Assembly: GCA_025929425.1 (NCBI GenBank)
Contig: JAICME010000009.1
Span: 1-38,133 of the forward strand
Source: Thermoleophilia bacterium
GTDB taxonomy: Bacteria; Actinomycetota; Thermoleophilia; Gaiellales; Gaiellaceae
Direction: 5' to 3'
DNA: 38,133 bases
The first letter of the stretch is position 1. Every line of letters begins with the position of its first letter. The notes below the pieces were generated by a model that was not told the DNA's origin, made no database searches, and saw only the letters and a program-made list of their open reading frames with translations. Both the position numbers and the translations under genes were made by a program. Of the stretch, positions 14,554-22,826 are shown piece after piece.

Positions 14554-15288
14554 ATGACCCTGCCCTGGCTGGCCGTGCCCCTCGCGCTGGGCGCCGCTCT
14601 CGCGACCACGCTGGGCGGGCTGGCCGCGGTGAGGCTGGCCAACCGGTTGGGCGACCTCATAGCACTCTCCGGCGGTGTGGTCGTGGCCATCGCGCTCCTC
14701 GACGTCCTGCCCGAGGCCGAGCGCGAACTGGGCCGGCCCGAGCGGGTCTCGCTGCTCGTGGCCCTGGGGTTCGTCCTGTTCTTCCTGGCCAATCGCCTCC
14801 TCGTCCTCCATCACCGCGACGACTCCGACCAGGCCCGCGCCCACCATCGGGTCGGGGCGATGGGGGCACTCGCCCTCTCGGCCCACTCGGCCGTCGACGG
14901 GCTGGGCATCGGCCTCGGCCTCCACCTCTCCCTGGGCACCGGCCTTCTCGTCTTCGTCGCCGTGGCCAGCCACGACTTCGCCGATGGGCTGAACACCGTC
15001 TCCTTCATCCTCCGCCAGGGCGGCAGCCGGCGACGAGCTCTGAGTTGGTTGGCCGTGGACGCGGCCGCGCCGATCGCCGGCGCCGCGGTCGGGGCCTCGC
15101 TCTCCATCTCGGCCCACGGCCTCGGGTCCCTCTTGGCTGTCTACGCCGGACTGTTCATCTTTCTGGGCGCCTCCGACCTCCTGCCCGAGGCCCACGAGCA
15201 CCCCTCGCGGTTGCGGGTGGCCCTGACCGTGGCCGGCTTCTGCCTCGTCGCCCTGGTGGTCTGGCTCGCCGGGCTGAGCGGCTCGTAA
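14554..15288 (+). CDS. ZIP-family divalent metal (zinc) transporter
   Basis: The 244-aa product has about eight membrane segments. The two metal-binding helices of the ZIP family are clear: SAHSAVDGLGIGLGLHLSLG and VASHDFADGLNTVSF. Both carry the H-x3-D-G signature that forms the binuclear transport site. A short His/Asp loop (HHRDDSDQARAHHR) precedes them on the cytoplasmic side. It imports zinc or a similar cation down its gradient. It diverges from the Fur/Zur gene and is probably repressed by it. The ATG at 14554 has GGAG only 2 nt away, so initiation may be weak or nearly leaderless. It uses CTG and GGCC more than its neighbours, a mild hint of separate origin. Confidence 0.9.
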   Translation: MTLPWLAVPLALGAALATTLGGLAAVRLANRLGDLIALSGGVVVAIALLDVLPEAERELGRPERVSLLVALGFVLFFLANRLLVLHHRDDSDQARAHHRVGAMGALALSAHSAVDGLGIGLGLHLSLGTGLLVFVAVASHDFADGLNTVSFILRQGGSRRRALSWLAVDAAAPIAGAAVGASLSISAHGLGSLLAVYAGLFIFLGASDLLPEAHEHPSRLRVALTVAGFCLVALVVWLAGLSGS

Positions 15289-15297
15289 CAGGAGCCG

Positions 15298-15591
15298 TCA
15301 GAACCGCTTCAGCTGGAGCCCGCCCCGGCGGACGTGGGCTGTGAAGTAGCGAACGCCGTTCGGACCCGCGACGAGCCCACGCCGGGCACCCTTGCCGACG
15401 ATCGCCGCCTCCCCCGCCCCCAGGTTGCGAGGCGCGCCGTCGATCGTCAGCGTCGCCGCGCCGGCGACGACGACGTAGAGGACGTCGAGGCTCTCGTTCA
15501 CGTGCTCGGGCGGGCCCTCGCCCGCCGGCCACTCGAGCAGCGTCGCGTTGAGATCGGCGCTCTCGGCGCCCCACACCGGGCCGCCTGCCAT
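15298..15591 (-). CDS. small cupin-domain protein
   Basis: The 97-aa product is one cupin barrel. PPEHVNESLDVLYVVVAG is motif 1 (only one His plus Glu; the usual second His is absent) and the end of the barrel is GPNGVRYFTAHVRRGG. Strand LTIDGAPRNLGAGEAAIVGKG is the usual middle part. Metal binding is doubtful because the ligand set is incomplete. The ATG at 15591 follows the SpoIID-like stop codon by 5 nt on the same strand, so it is probably translated from the same mRNA. Function unknown. Confidence 0.75.
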   Translation of the reverse strand: MAGGPVWGAESADLNATLLEWPAGEGPPEHVNESLDVLYVVVAGAATLTIDGAPRNLGAGEAAIVGKGARRGLVAGPNGVRYFTAHVRRGGLQLKRF

Positions 15592-15596
15592 CGTCC

Positions 15597-17201
15597 TCAG
15601 CTGCGGAGTCCGGCGAGCATCCGTCGTGTCACGTGCAGCCGCATCTGCACGCCCGAGAGCCTGACGCCCGCGGCCACCGTGATCCGGTAGTCGACCGGGC
15701 GCAACGGCAGCGGCGTCCGGAACCTGCCGTGGGAATCGAGGATGGGGTGCGCCACGACACGCCACTGGCCCCGCTCGCGCCGCCAGACCTCGACCGAGCC
15801 GTCCGGCCGCGGCAGCACCTCGCCGGCGAGGACGCGCGGGCTCAGAGCCTGCACGTGCAGCCGCGGCGCGACGTCCACCGAGACTGACGTTCCGCTCGTG
15901 CCGGGCAGGACGAGGCGGAACGCAACGTTCGCTTGCGGCTGGATCCGGACCTGTGCCGGGCCGGTGACCTGCTTGATCGTCCGCCAGGCGCCGCTGCCGG
16001 TGCGCTGGAGCAGCAGGGCGCCCCTCAGGTTCGGGGCACGAGCGCCAATCGTGACCGAGCTCCCGTACTCGACGCGCGTTCTGCTCGCCGAAAGCCGAAG
16101 CTGGCCGACGGAGAACCAGGTGGAGAGCAGGTGAAGCGCCTTCGCGATCTGCGCCCCGCTCCGGGTCGCGAGTCGACCGGACGCCAACCGGAAGTCGACC
16201 GACTCGACACGCCAGGCCGCGTTCCGCTGGACGCGCAGCCACTCGACCGGACTGCCGAGACCGAGCCGCGCAGCGAGCCGGGCTCCCGAGAGCTCATACG
16301 GGCCCCAATCGTGGTGGGGCGAGTAGGTGTCGTACGGATCCGGGACGGAGCGCAGATAGGGGATCGGGGCCGATCCGGGCCAAGCATCCTGTACGGCCTC
16401 GGTGCGGCCGCCGGAGCTCGAGGAGTAGTACGTCCGCGCGACCTGTCCGCCGTACGTCAGCACCTGGCCGAGCGTCGCGTACACCGCCTTGTCCGAGCTC
16501 GGCTTCTCCGCGGACACCCCGCCGTAGACCTGGTCGGCGGTGGTGGCGACCAGGTCGTAGAACGCGATCGGCCTGAGCTCCGCGAGCGCGTACGAGCGTG
16601 CGGCGACCGCCTGTGCTTCGAGCGCCGCGAGGGGCCAGTGGGACGGAGACTCGGACGGGACGACACCCCGCAGATACGTGTCGAGCGCAAGCGAGTTCAC
16701 GACCGAGACGTGACGGCCGTCGCTGCGCAGGAGGAGCGTCCCGTGATACGCACGTCCGTCGAATGTGAGCGGGGCGCGGGCGCAGTCGAGGACGGCCAGA
16801 TGCCCGAACGACAGGCCCGTTCCGTGGCGGCCCACCGGAAGAGCGAGCTTCGGCCCGACGCCGTAGACACCCGCTGCGAGCGTGCGGGTCAGACGCTTCC
16901 CGTCGGTGACGCGCATCGGTGCGGCGCAGCCCACGGTGACGGTGCTCGCGCCGCGGGTGAGCAGGACCCGGACCCGCGCCTCGCCGGTGCGGCCCAGCTT
17001 CGTGCCGGGGTAATAGTGCGAGAGGATCCGCTGGTAGTTCCAGCCGTGCAGCGCATACCCGTACGCGCCCCACTGGCTCATGCCGACGCCGTGGCCCCAG
17101 CCGTGGCCGGTCACGATCAAGGCCGTCCCAGCGCGCGCAGTGCCGGCGATCGCGCACACGATCAATGCGATTCCCCCGGCAACCGCCAACCTCAGCCGCA
17201 C
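15597..17201 (-). CDS. secreted SpoIID/LytB-domain protein
   Basis: The 534-aa product has a signal peptide (VRLRLAVAGGIALIVCAIAG, then TARA). Next come GHGWGHGVGMSQWGAYGYA and the SpoIID/LytB domain: YLRGVVPSESPSHWPLAALE, AQAVAARSYAL, TTADQVYGG, VLTYGGQVARTYYSSSSGGR. In Bacillus SpoIID is a lytic transglycosylase acting on stem-peptide-free peptidoglycan; the related LytB is an amidase modifier. The C-terminal 200 residues look like two beta-sandwich (Ig-like) domains. So it is probably an exported cell-wall-acting protein. The GTG at 17201 has GGGAG 6 nt upstream; a longer frame lacks a signal peptide. It is divergent from the biotin-carboxylase gene. Confidence 0.88.
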   Translation of the reverse strand: MRLRLAVAGGIALIVCAIAGTARAGTALIVTGHGWGHGVGMSQWGAYGYALHGWNYQRILSHYYPGTKLGRTGEARVRVLLTRGASTVTVGCAAPMRVTDGKRLTRTLAAGVYGVGPKLALPVGRHGTGLSFGHLAVLDCARAPLTFDGRAYHGTLLLRSDGRHVSVVNSLALDTYLRGVVPSESPSHWPLAALEAQAVAARSYALAELRPIAFYDLVATTADQVYGGVSAEKPSSDKAVYATLGQVLTYGGQVARTYYSSSSGGRTEAVQDAWPGSAPIPYLRSVPDPYDTYSPHHDWGPYELSGARLAARLGLGSPVEWLRVQRNAAWRVESVDFRLASGRLATRSGAQIAKALHLLSTWFSVGQLRLSASRTRVEYGSSVTIGARAPNLRGALLLQRTGSGAWRTIKQVTGPAQVRIQPQANVAFRLVLPGTSGTSVSVDVAPRLHVQALSPRVLAGEVLPRPDGSVEVWRRERGQWRVVAHPILDSHGRFRTPLPLRPVDYRITVAAGVRLSGVQMRLHVTRRMLAGLRS

Positions 17202-17304
17202 GGCGATCTCCCTTCCTCCTCCAAGGTCGGTCAAGCGGGAAGGGTAGAGCCGAACGCGCCCGCCGGCGCCAGACCTCGGTCGAGGGCGCCCTAGACTCCG
17301 CCGG

Positions 17305-18924
17305 ATGCGCCGGCTGCTCGTCGCGAACCGAGGGGAGATCGCCCTGCGCATCTTTCGCGCCTGCCGGGCCGAGGGTGTCGAGGCGGTCGCTGTCGCGGCG
17401 CCGGACGATCGCGGCGCGCTCCATGCGGAGTCCGCGGACGCGCTCGTCGAGATCGCCTCCTACCTCGATCCCGCCGAGCACGTGCGCGCAGCGCGCGAAG
17501 CCGGAGCGGACGCAGTCCATCCCGGGTACGGGTTCCTGTCGGAGAGCGCGGAGCTCGCCGAGGCCGTCCTCGACGCCGGCCTGACGTGGGTCGGCCCGCC
17601 CCCGGCCGCGCTGCGGGCCGGCGGCGACAAGCTGGCGGCGAAGGAGACGGCCCGCGCAGCCGGTGTTCCCGTGCTGCCGAGCGGCTCGCCGGAGGAGATC
17701 GGCTTCCCGCTGCTCGTCAAGGCGGCCGCGGGCGGCGGCGGACGCGGGATGCGGGTCGTGCGCGAGCCGGACGAGCTCGACGAAGCGCTCGCGGCAGCGC
17801 GGCGCGAGGCGGCCGCCGCGTTCGGCGACGACTCTGTCTTCTGCGAGCGCTACCTCGAGCGGCCGCGCCACGTCGAGATCCAGCTCCTCGCCGACCGCCA
17901 CGGCAACGTCGTCTCGCTCGGCGAGCGGGACTGCTCGATCCAGCGCCGGCACCAGAAGGTGCTCGAGGAGTCGCCGTCGCCTGCACTCGACCCGGAGCTC
18001 CGCGCGCAGATGAGCGACGCGGCCGTCGCGTTCGCGCGGGCAATCGGCTACGAGAGCGCCGGAACGGCGGAGTTCGTCCTCGACGGGCGCGACTTCTGGT
18101 TCCTCGAGCTGAACGCCCGGATCCAGGTCGAGCATCCCGTGACAGAGCTCGTGACCGGCATCGACATCGTGCGCGAGCAGCTCCGCATTGCGTCCGGCGA
18201 GGCCCTGTCTGACTTGGTAACAGACTGTTACTTGCGGGGGCATGCGGTCGAGGTGCGGTTGTATGCAGAGGATCCGCGCTCGTTCCTCCCCCAGGCCGGC
18301 CGGCTCGAGCGGCTGCGGCTCCCGGAGGGGATCCGCGTCGACGCCGGCGTACGCGAGGGCGACGAGATCGGCACGGCGTACGACCCGATGATCGCGAAGC
18401 TCATCGCCGCGGGCGATACGCGCGCCGAGGCGCTCGACCGGCTCGCCGGGGCACTCCGCGAGACGGAGATCGGCGGCGTCACGACCAACCTGCCGTTCCT
18501 GCGCTGGCTCGTCGGGCACCCGCTCGTGCGTACCGGTCGCGTCACGACCGCGTTCCTCACGGAGTACCCGCCGCTCTCGGAGCCGCCTGCGGCCGTGCCC
18601 GCCGAAGTCTGGAGCGAGCCGTGGCGGCTGAACCTTCCGGCCGCGCCGGCGCGGCCGGCTCCCGACCTCGACGCCGGCGCAGGCGGCGAGGGTGCGGGCG
18701 GGCACGAGCAGTCGGAGGTCGTGGCGCCCATGCCGGGCACCGTGATCCGCGTTCTCGTCGAGCCCGGCGCCGCCGTCGCCACACGTCAGCCGCTCGTCGT
18801 GCTCGAGGCGATGAAGATGGAGACGCCGCTCGTGTCGCCGTATGACGCCACCGTCCGTGCCGTCCACGTCGCCGAGGGCGACCGGGTGGCCGGCGGCGCC
18901 GTGCTCGTGGAGCTGGACGAGTGA
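17305..18924 (+). CDS. liuD: acyl-CoA carboxylase biotin-carboxylase/BCCP subunit (methylcrotonyl-CoA type)
   Basis: The 539-aa product has biotin carboxylase in residues 1-440 (LLVANRGEIALRIFRACRAE; ATP-grasp loop AAAGGGGRGMRVV; QRRHQKVLEESPSP; LELNARIQVEHPVTE). A biotinyl domain follows, with EAMKMETP, K504 being the biotin site. It carboxylates biotin using ATP and bicarbonate and serves the carboxyltransferase at 6828. It is shorter than eukaryotic or Pseudomonas MCC-alpha (about 650 aa) because the linker/BT domain between the two parts is reduced, as in actinobacterial AccA-type subunits. A short lower-GC patch lies at about 18205-18260 and contains a palindrome. Start ATG 17305. Its stop overlaps the next gene. 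Confidence 0.9.
   Translation: MRRLLVANRGEIALRIFRACRAEGVEAVAVAAPDDRGALHAESADALVEIASYLDPAEHVRAAREAGADAVHPGYGFLSESAELAEAVLDAGLTWVGPPPAALRAGGDKLAAKETARAAGVPVLPSGSPEEIGFPLLVKAAAGGGGRGMRVVREPDELDEALAAARREAAAAFGDDSVFCERYLERPRHVEIQLLADRHGNVVSLGERDCSIQRRHQKVLEESPSPALDPELRAQMSDAAVAFARAIGYESAGTAEFVLDGRDFWFLELNARIQVEHPVTELVTGIDIVREQLRIASGEALSDLVTDCYLRGHAVEVRLYAEDPRSFLPQAGRLERLRLPEGIRVDAGVREGDEIGTAYDPMIAKLIAAGDTRAEALDRLAGALRETEIGGVTTNLPFLRWLVGHPLVRTGRVTTAFLTEYPPLSEPPAAVPAEVWSEPWRLNLPAAPARPAPDLDAGAGGEGAGGHEQSEVVAPMPGTVIRVLVEPGAAVATRQPLVVLEAMKMETPLVSPYDATVRAVHVAEGDRVAGGAVLVELDE
18217..18231. repeat. 15-bp palindrome inside the carboxylase gene
   Basis: GTAACA-GAC-TGTTAC is perfectly symmetric and lies in a locally AT-richer part of the coding sequence. 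It has the shape of a repressor site but no flanking promoter is visible. Confidence 0.35.
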
Positions 18925-19775
18925 CGGAGGTCGTACGGCTTGACGACGCAACAGCCTTCCTCGCGGAGGCCGAGCCGTTGCTGCTCGCCGACGAGGCGCG
19001 GCACAACCTGATCCTCGGCATCGCCGGGACGATCCGCGCCACGCCCGACCTCTATCCGCTGCGGAGTCTCTGGCTCGTCCGCGACGCCGGCGAGGTCGTC
19101 GCCGCGGCGCTGCGCACGGCGCCGTACAACCTCATCCTCGCCAAGCCCCGGTCCACAGCGGCGCTGGCCGCGCTCGCCGAGACCGTGGCCGTCGCCGAGG
19201 AGATCCCCGGGGTCACCGGCACGGAGCCGGAGATCCACGAGTTCGCCGAGCTCTGGTCGCGGCACAGCGGCGTCCCCGGGCGCGTGAGCATGCGCCAGGG
19301 CGTCTATGCGCTCGACCAGGTCGACCTGGTGCCGAGCGTCCCCGGGTCGGCTCGCGTGGCGACGCAGCACGATCGCGACCTCGCTCTGCGCTGGTGGATC
19401 GCGTTCGGCGAGGAGGTACTCCACGAGGGAGGCCCGGGCCGCGAGCAGGCGGAAGCGAGCCTCGACCACAAGCTCTCCGACCCGGCCAGCGGGATTCTCC
19501 TCTGGGAGGACGGCGGGGAGCCCGTCTCCCTCGCCGGCTGGGGCGGCCCGACCCCGAACGGGATCAGGATCGGCCCGGTCTACACGCCGCCCGAACTACG
19601 CGGCCGCGGGTACGCCACCGCGGTGACCGCGGAGCTCTCGCAGCGACAACTCGGCGACGGCCGCAGCTTCTGCTTCCTCTACACCGACCTCGCGAACCCG
19701 ACCTCGAACGCGATCTACGAGCGGATCGGCTACCGCCGCATCGCGGAGGCTGCCGAAGTCGTCTTCGGTTCCTAG
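18921..19775 (+). CDS. GNAT-family N-acetyltransferase
   Basis: The 284-aa product carries a C-terminal GNAT domain. IGPVYTPPELRGRGYATAVT is the acetyl-CoA-binding motif A (R-G-x-G-Y-A), followed by FLYTDLANPTSNAIYERIGY, the motif B helix. The N-terminal 130 residues form a second, degenerate GNAT-like half. The length fits the two-domain GNATs common in actinobacteria. Acceptor unknown. The GTG at 18921 overlaps the stop of the biotin-carboxylase gene (GTGA). Its TAG shares CTAG with the stop of the convergent SCP2 gene. Confidence 0.85.
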   Translation: MTEVVRLDDATAFLAEAEPLLLADEARHNLILGIAGTIRATPDLYPLRSLWLVRDAGEVVAAALRTAPYNLILAKPRSTAALAALAETVAVAEEIPGVTGTEPEIHEFAELWSRHSGVPGRVSMRQGVYALDQVDLVPSVPGSARVATQHDRDLALRWWIAFGEEVLHEGGPGREQAEASLDHKLSDPASGILLWEDGGEPVSLAGWGGPTPNGIRIGPVYTPPELRGRGYATAVTAELSQRQLGDGRSFCFLYTDLANPTSNAIYERIGYRRIAEAAEVVFGS

Positions 19776-20089
19776 CGGTTCGGGAAGAGCTTCTGGAGCT
19801 TCATCGCGGCGCCCATGTCGCCCTTGAGCTTCAGCTTGCCGGTCATGTAGGCGCTCGTCGGGTTCTGCTCGCCCGCGATGATCTTCTGGAAGACCTCCTG
19901 GGAGGCGCTGATCGTGACGTCCGCGTCCTCGGCGCCCTCGACGACGTGCACGGTTCCCTCCTCGACCTTCACCGTCCACTGCCCGGCGCCCTCGATGTCG
20001 AAGGCGTACGAGTTGTTCATGCCCTCCGTCTTGGACATGTCTGCTTCGGAGGGAAGCGTCTCGAAGAACTCCTGCACGGTGCCTGGCAT
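19772..20089 (-). CDS. SCP2-type sterol-carrier/lipid-binding protein
   Basis: The 105-aa product fits the SCP2 fold. The central segment YAFDIEGAGQWTVKVEEGTV and the following ADVTISASQEVFQKIIAGEQ are followed by the typical PTSAYMTGKLKLKGDMGAAM and LQKLF. The family binds acyl-CoA or other lipids in a hydrophobic tunnel. Among acyl-CoA catabolic genes it may act as an acyl-chain carrier, but that is inference. The ATG at 20089 has AAGGAG 6 nt upstream. It is divergent from the aminopeptidase gene. Confidence 0.88.
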   Translation of the reverse strand: MPGTVQEFFETLPSEADMSKTEGMNNSYAFDIEGAGQWTVKVEEGTVHVVEGAEDADVTISASQEVFQKIIAGEQNPTSAYMTGKLKLKGDMGAAMKLQKLFPNR

Positions 20090-20163
20090 CAATCGCTCCT
20101 TCTCGGGGTGTCGCGCGAGTCTATGCCGCGGTGCACGGCAGACACCGTTACCATCGCGCTCCG

Positions 20164-21648
20164 ATGACCAAGGTGGAGATCGCGCTGCCGGGCCAGGCGG
20201 CGGACGCGGATGCGCTTGCGCTGCCCGTTGCTCAGCCTCTCGGTGGCGACGGCGCGAAGATCGTCGACGAGAAGCTCGGCGGCCGACTCGCTCGCCTCGG
20301 AGAGAGCGGCGAGCTGCGCGGCGAGCGCGGCGAGGCAGTCCTCCTCCATTTGAACGGCGAGCTCGACGCGCCGCGCCTCGTCGCGGCCGGCGTCGGCAAG
20401 CGCGAGGAGGTCGACGCCGACGCGCTGCGCACGGCAGCGTCCGCGACCGCGCAGGCACTCTCGCGTGTCGGCGGGACGCTCGTCTGGTTGCTCGACGAGT
20501 CGCTTCCGGTGCCGCTGCCCGAGCAGGCTGCGGCACTCGTCGAAGGCACGATCCTCGGGTCCTACTCCCCGGGCCGGTGGAAGGCGAAGAACGAGACGAA
20601 GGCGCCGGAGCGAATCGTGATCGGGCACGCCGACGATCCGGAGCTGCGGGCGGCCGTCGAGCGGGCGGCGATCGTCGCCGAGCGGGCGAACCGGGCACGC
20701 GACCTCTCCAACATGCCGCCGAACGAGCTCACGCCTCACACACTCGGCGAACGGGCGAAGGAGCTCGCCGCCGAGCACGAGCACCTCACCTGCGAGGTGC
20801 TCGGGACGCGCGAGCTCGACGACCTCGGGATGGGCGCGCTGAGCGCCGTCGGACGCGGCAGCCGCAACGAGCCGCGCCTGATCGTGCTCCGCTACGACCC
20901 GCCCGGTGCGCGCGACGACATGCTGCTCGGGCTCGTCGGCAAGTCGATCACCTTCGACGCCGGCGGGATCTCGATCAAGCCGTCCGGTGGGATGCAGGAC
21001 ATGAAGGGAGACATGTCCGGCGGTGCCGGGACGCTGCACGGGATCGGAGCTCTCGCCGCGCTCGGGACCCCGGTGCGCGCGATCGCCGCACTCGCCGCCG
21101 CCGAGAACCTGCCCGGCGGCGACGCGTTCCGGCCCGGCGACATCCTCCGCGCCGCGAACGGCAAGACGATCGAGGTGATCAACACCGACGCCGAGGGACG
21201 GCTCGTCCTCGCAGACGCGCTCTGGTACGTCCGCCGCGAGGGAGCGACGCACGTGCTCGACCTCGCGACGCTGACCGGAGCGATGGAGCTCGCGCTCGGC
21301 GACCTCTACGCCGGCGGATTCGCGAACGACGCCGAGTGGGGCGAGCTCGTGGTGGAGGCGGGGCGGCGCAGCGGCGACCTCATCTGGCCGTTCCCGCTGC
21401 ATCCTCGCTACCGGCGCTACATCGACTCGTCGTTCGCGGACATGAAGAACGGCTCGACGTTGCGCCAGGGCTCTCCGGCGCTCGCCGCCGAGTTCCTGCA
21501 CGAGTTCGCAGGCGACGGCCCGTGGATGCACGTCGACATGGCCGGGCCGGCCTTCCTCGAGCGCAGCCGCGGCGACTACCTCCGCGTGCCCGGCGGGACG
21601 GGCTGGGGCGTCCGGCTCATCGCCGAGCTCGGCAGGCTCGTCGCTTGA
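20164..21648 (+). CDS. pepA: leucyl aminopeptidase (M17 family)
   Basis: The 494-aa product is a full M17 enzyme. The C-terminal catalytic domain has ligands at the positions expected from E. coli PepA: K260, D265 and K272 in VGKSITFDAGGISIKPSGG, D283 in MKGDMSGG, and D342, E344, R346 in NTDAEGRL. The N-terminal 170 residues form the variable domain. It removes N-terminal residues, often leucine, from peptides in the cytoplasm using two metal ions. The ATG at 20164 was chosen because it starts a normal M17 N-terminus; no clear ribosome site is seen. The stop overlaps the acyl-CoA dehydrogenase start (TTGA). Confidence 0.95.
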   Translation: MTKVEIALPGQAADADALALPVAQPLGGDGAKIVDEKLGGRLARLGESGELRGERGEAVLLHLNGELDAPRLVAAGVGKREEVDADALRTAASATAQALSRVGGTLVWLLDESLPVPLPEQAAALVEGTILGSYSPGRWKAKNETKAPERIVIGHADDPELRAAVERAAIVAERANRARDLSNMPPNELTPHTLGERAKELAAEHEHLTCEVLGTRELDDLGMGALSAVGRGSRNEPRLIVLRYDPPGARDDMLLGLVGKSITFDAGGISIKPSGGMQDMKGDMSGGAGTLHGIGALAALGTPVRAIAALAAAENLPGGDAFRPGDILRAANGKTIEVINTDAEGRLVLADALWYVRREGATHVLDLATLTGAMELALGDLYAGGFANDAEWGELVVEAGRRSGDLIWPFPLHPRYRRYIDSSFADMKNGSTLRQGSPALAAEFLHEFAGDGPWMHVDMAGPAFLERSRGDYLRVPGGTGWGVRLIAELGRLVA

Positions 21649-22778
21649 ACTTCGAGCTGAGCGACGAGCAAGAGCTGATCCGCCGCACCGTCCGCGACTT
21701 CGCGGAGACGAAGGTGGCACCGGTCGCGGAGGAGCTCGACCGCGAGGCCCGCTTCCCGTACGAGCTCGTCGCCGAACTGGGCGGGCTCGGGCTGATGGGC
21801 CTGCCCATCCCGGAGGAGTTCGGCGGCGCGGGCGGCGACACCGTCTCCTACGCGATCGCGATCGAGGAGCTGACGCGGATCGATTCCTCAGTGGCGATCA
21901 CCGTCGCAGCGCACACCTCGCTCGGGACGATGCCGCTCCTCCTCTTCGGCAACGAGGAGCAGAAGCGGGAGTGGCTGCCGCGGCTGGCCTCGGGGAGCGG
22001 GCTCGCGGCGTTCGGGCTGACCGAGCCGGATGCGGGCTCCGACGCGGGCGCGACTCGAACGAAGGCCGAGCTACGCGACGGCGAATGGGTGATCGACGGC
22101 TCGAAGATCTTCATCACGAACGCGGGCACGGACATCACCGCGTGCGTCACGATCACGGCGCGCACCGGCGAGGACGAGATCTCGAACCTGATCGTCCCGA
22201 ACGGCACCGCCGGCTACGAGATCTCGGCGCCGATGCACAAGCTCGGCTGGCGGGCGTCGGACACGCGCGAGCTCTCCTTCCGCTCGTGCGCCGTGCCGGA
22301 AGGGAATCTGCTGGGCGAGCGTGGGCGCGGGTTCAAGCAGTTCCTCGACATCCTCGACGGCGGGCGCATCTCGGTGGCTGCGATGGGCGTCGGTCTCGCG
22401 CAGGGTGCGTACGACCTCGCGCTCGCCTACGCGAAGGAGCGGCAGCAGTTCGGAAAGCGGATCGCGAGCTTCCAGGCGATCCAGTTCCAGCTCGCGGACA
22501 TGGCGACGGAGATCGAGGCCGGACGGCAGCTCGTCTACCGGGCGGCGTGGCTCAAGGACACGGGGAAGCCGTTCGCGCTGGCCGCCGCGCAGGCAAAGCT
22601 CTACACCGGGCTCCTGTCGAACCGCGCCGTGAATGCGGCGCTCCAGATCCACGGCGGCTACGGGTTCATGGAGGAGTTCGCGATCGCGCGCCTCTACCGC
22701 GACCAGAAGATCCTCGAGATCGGCGAGGGCACGAACGAGGTGCAACGCATGGTCATCGCCCGGCACCTCGGTCTCTGA
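21645..22778 (+). CDS. acyl-CoA dehydrogenase
   Basis: The 377-aa product is a complete flavin-dependent acyl-CoA dehydrogenase: AFGLTEPDAGSDAGATRT (FAD contact), KIFITNAGTDIT, and the C-terminal IHGGYGFMEEFAIARLYRDQ and EIGEGTNEVQRM. The catalytic base is E361 in GEGT, the position used by short/medium-chain and glutaryl enzymes. Isovaleryl-CoA dehydrogenase normally uses a glutamate in an earlier helix (here LDGGRISVAAMG, without it). So although the gene neighbourhood suggests the leucine step, a short/branched-chain (for example 2-methylbutyryl or butyryl) enzyme fits the residues better. The start is TTG at 21645 within the stop of the aminopeptidase. Electron transfer flavoprotein genes are not in the window. 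Confidence 0.9.
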   Translation: MNFELSDEQELIRRTVRDFAETKVAPVAEELDREARFPYELVAELGGLGLMGLPIPEEFGGAGGDTVSYAIAIEELTRIDSSVAITVAAHTSLGTMPLLLFGNEEQKREWLPRLASGSGLAAFGLTEPDAGSDAGATRTKAELRDGEWVIDGSKIFITNAGTDITACVTITARTGEDEISNLIVPNGTAGYEISAPMHKLGWRASDTRELSFRSCAVPEGNLLGERGRGFKQFLDILDGGRISVAAMGVGLAQGAYDLALAYAKERQQFGKRIASFQAIQFQLADMATEIEAGRQLVYRAAWLKDTGKPFALAAAQAKLYTGLLSNRAVNAALQIHGGYGFMEEFAIARLYRDQKILEIGEGTNEVQRMVIARHLGL

Positions 22779-22785
22779 GGCGAGA

Positions 22786-22826
22786 CACACTTACGTCACG
22801 GTGGCTGCCACCGTGACGTGGGTGTG
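22786..22826. repeat. long near-perfect hairpin after the acyl-CoA dehydrogenase gene
   Basis: Positions 22793-22819 are a perfect palindrome with 13-bp arms around one base (T22806); the arms begin ACGTCACGGTGGC. It extends outwards through two T-G pairs to CACAC/GTGTG, giving a 20-bp stem. It may act as a bidirectional-type terminator (without a T-tract), or be a member of an interspersed palindromic repeat family. Confidence 0.7.

Noticed and set aside
16294-18951. Minus-strand 885-aa open frame
   Set aside because: It is a shadow of the biotin-carboxylase and SpoIID-like genes, with the Arg/Ala/Pro/His-rich composition typical of antisense frames in high-GC DNA.
20089-21720. Minus-strand 543-aa open frame
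   Set aside because: It is antisense to the leucyl aminopeptidase gene, which has all its catalytic residues; the antisense composition is biased and no domain is seen.
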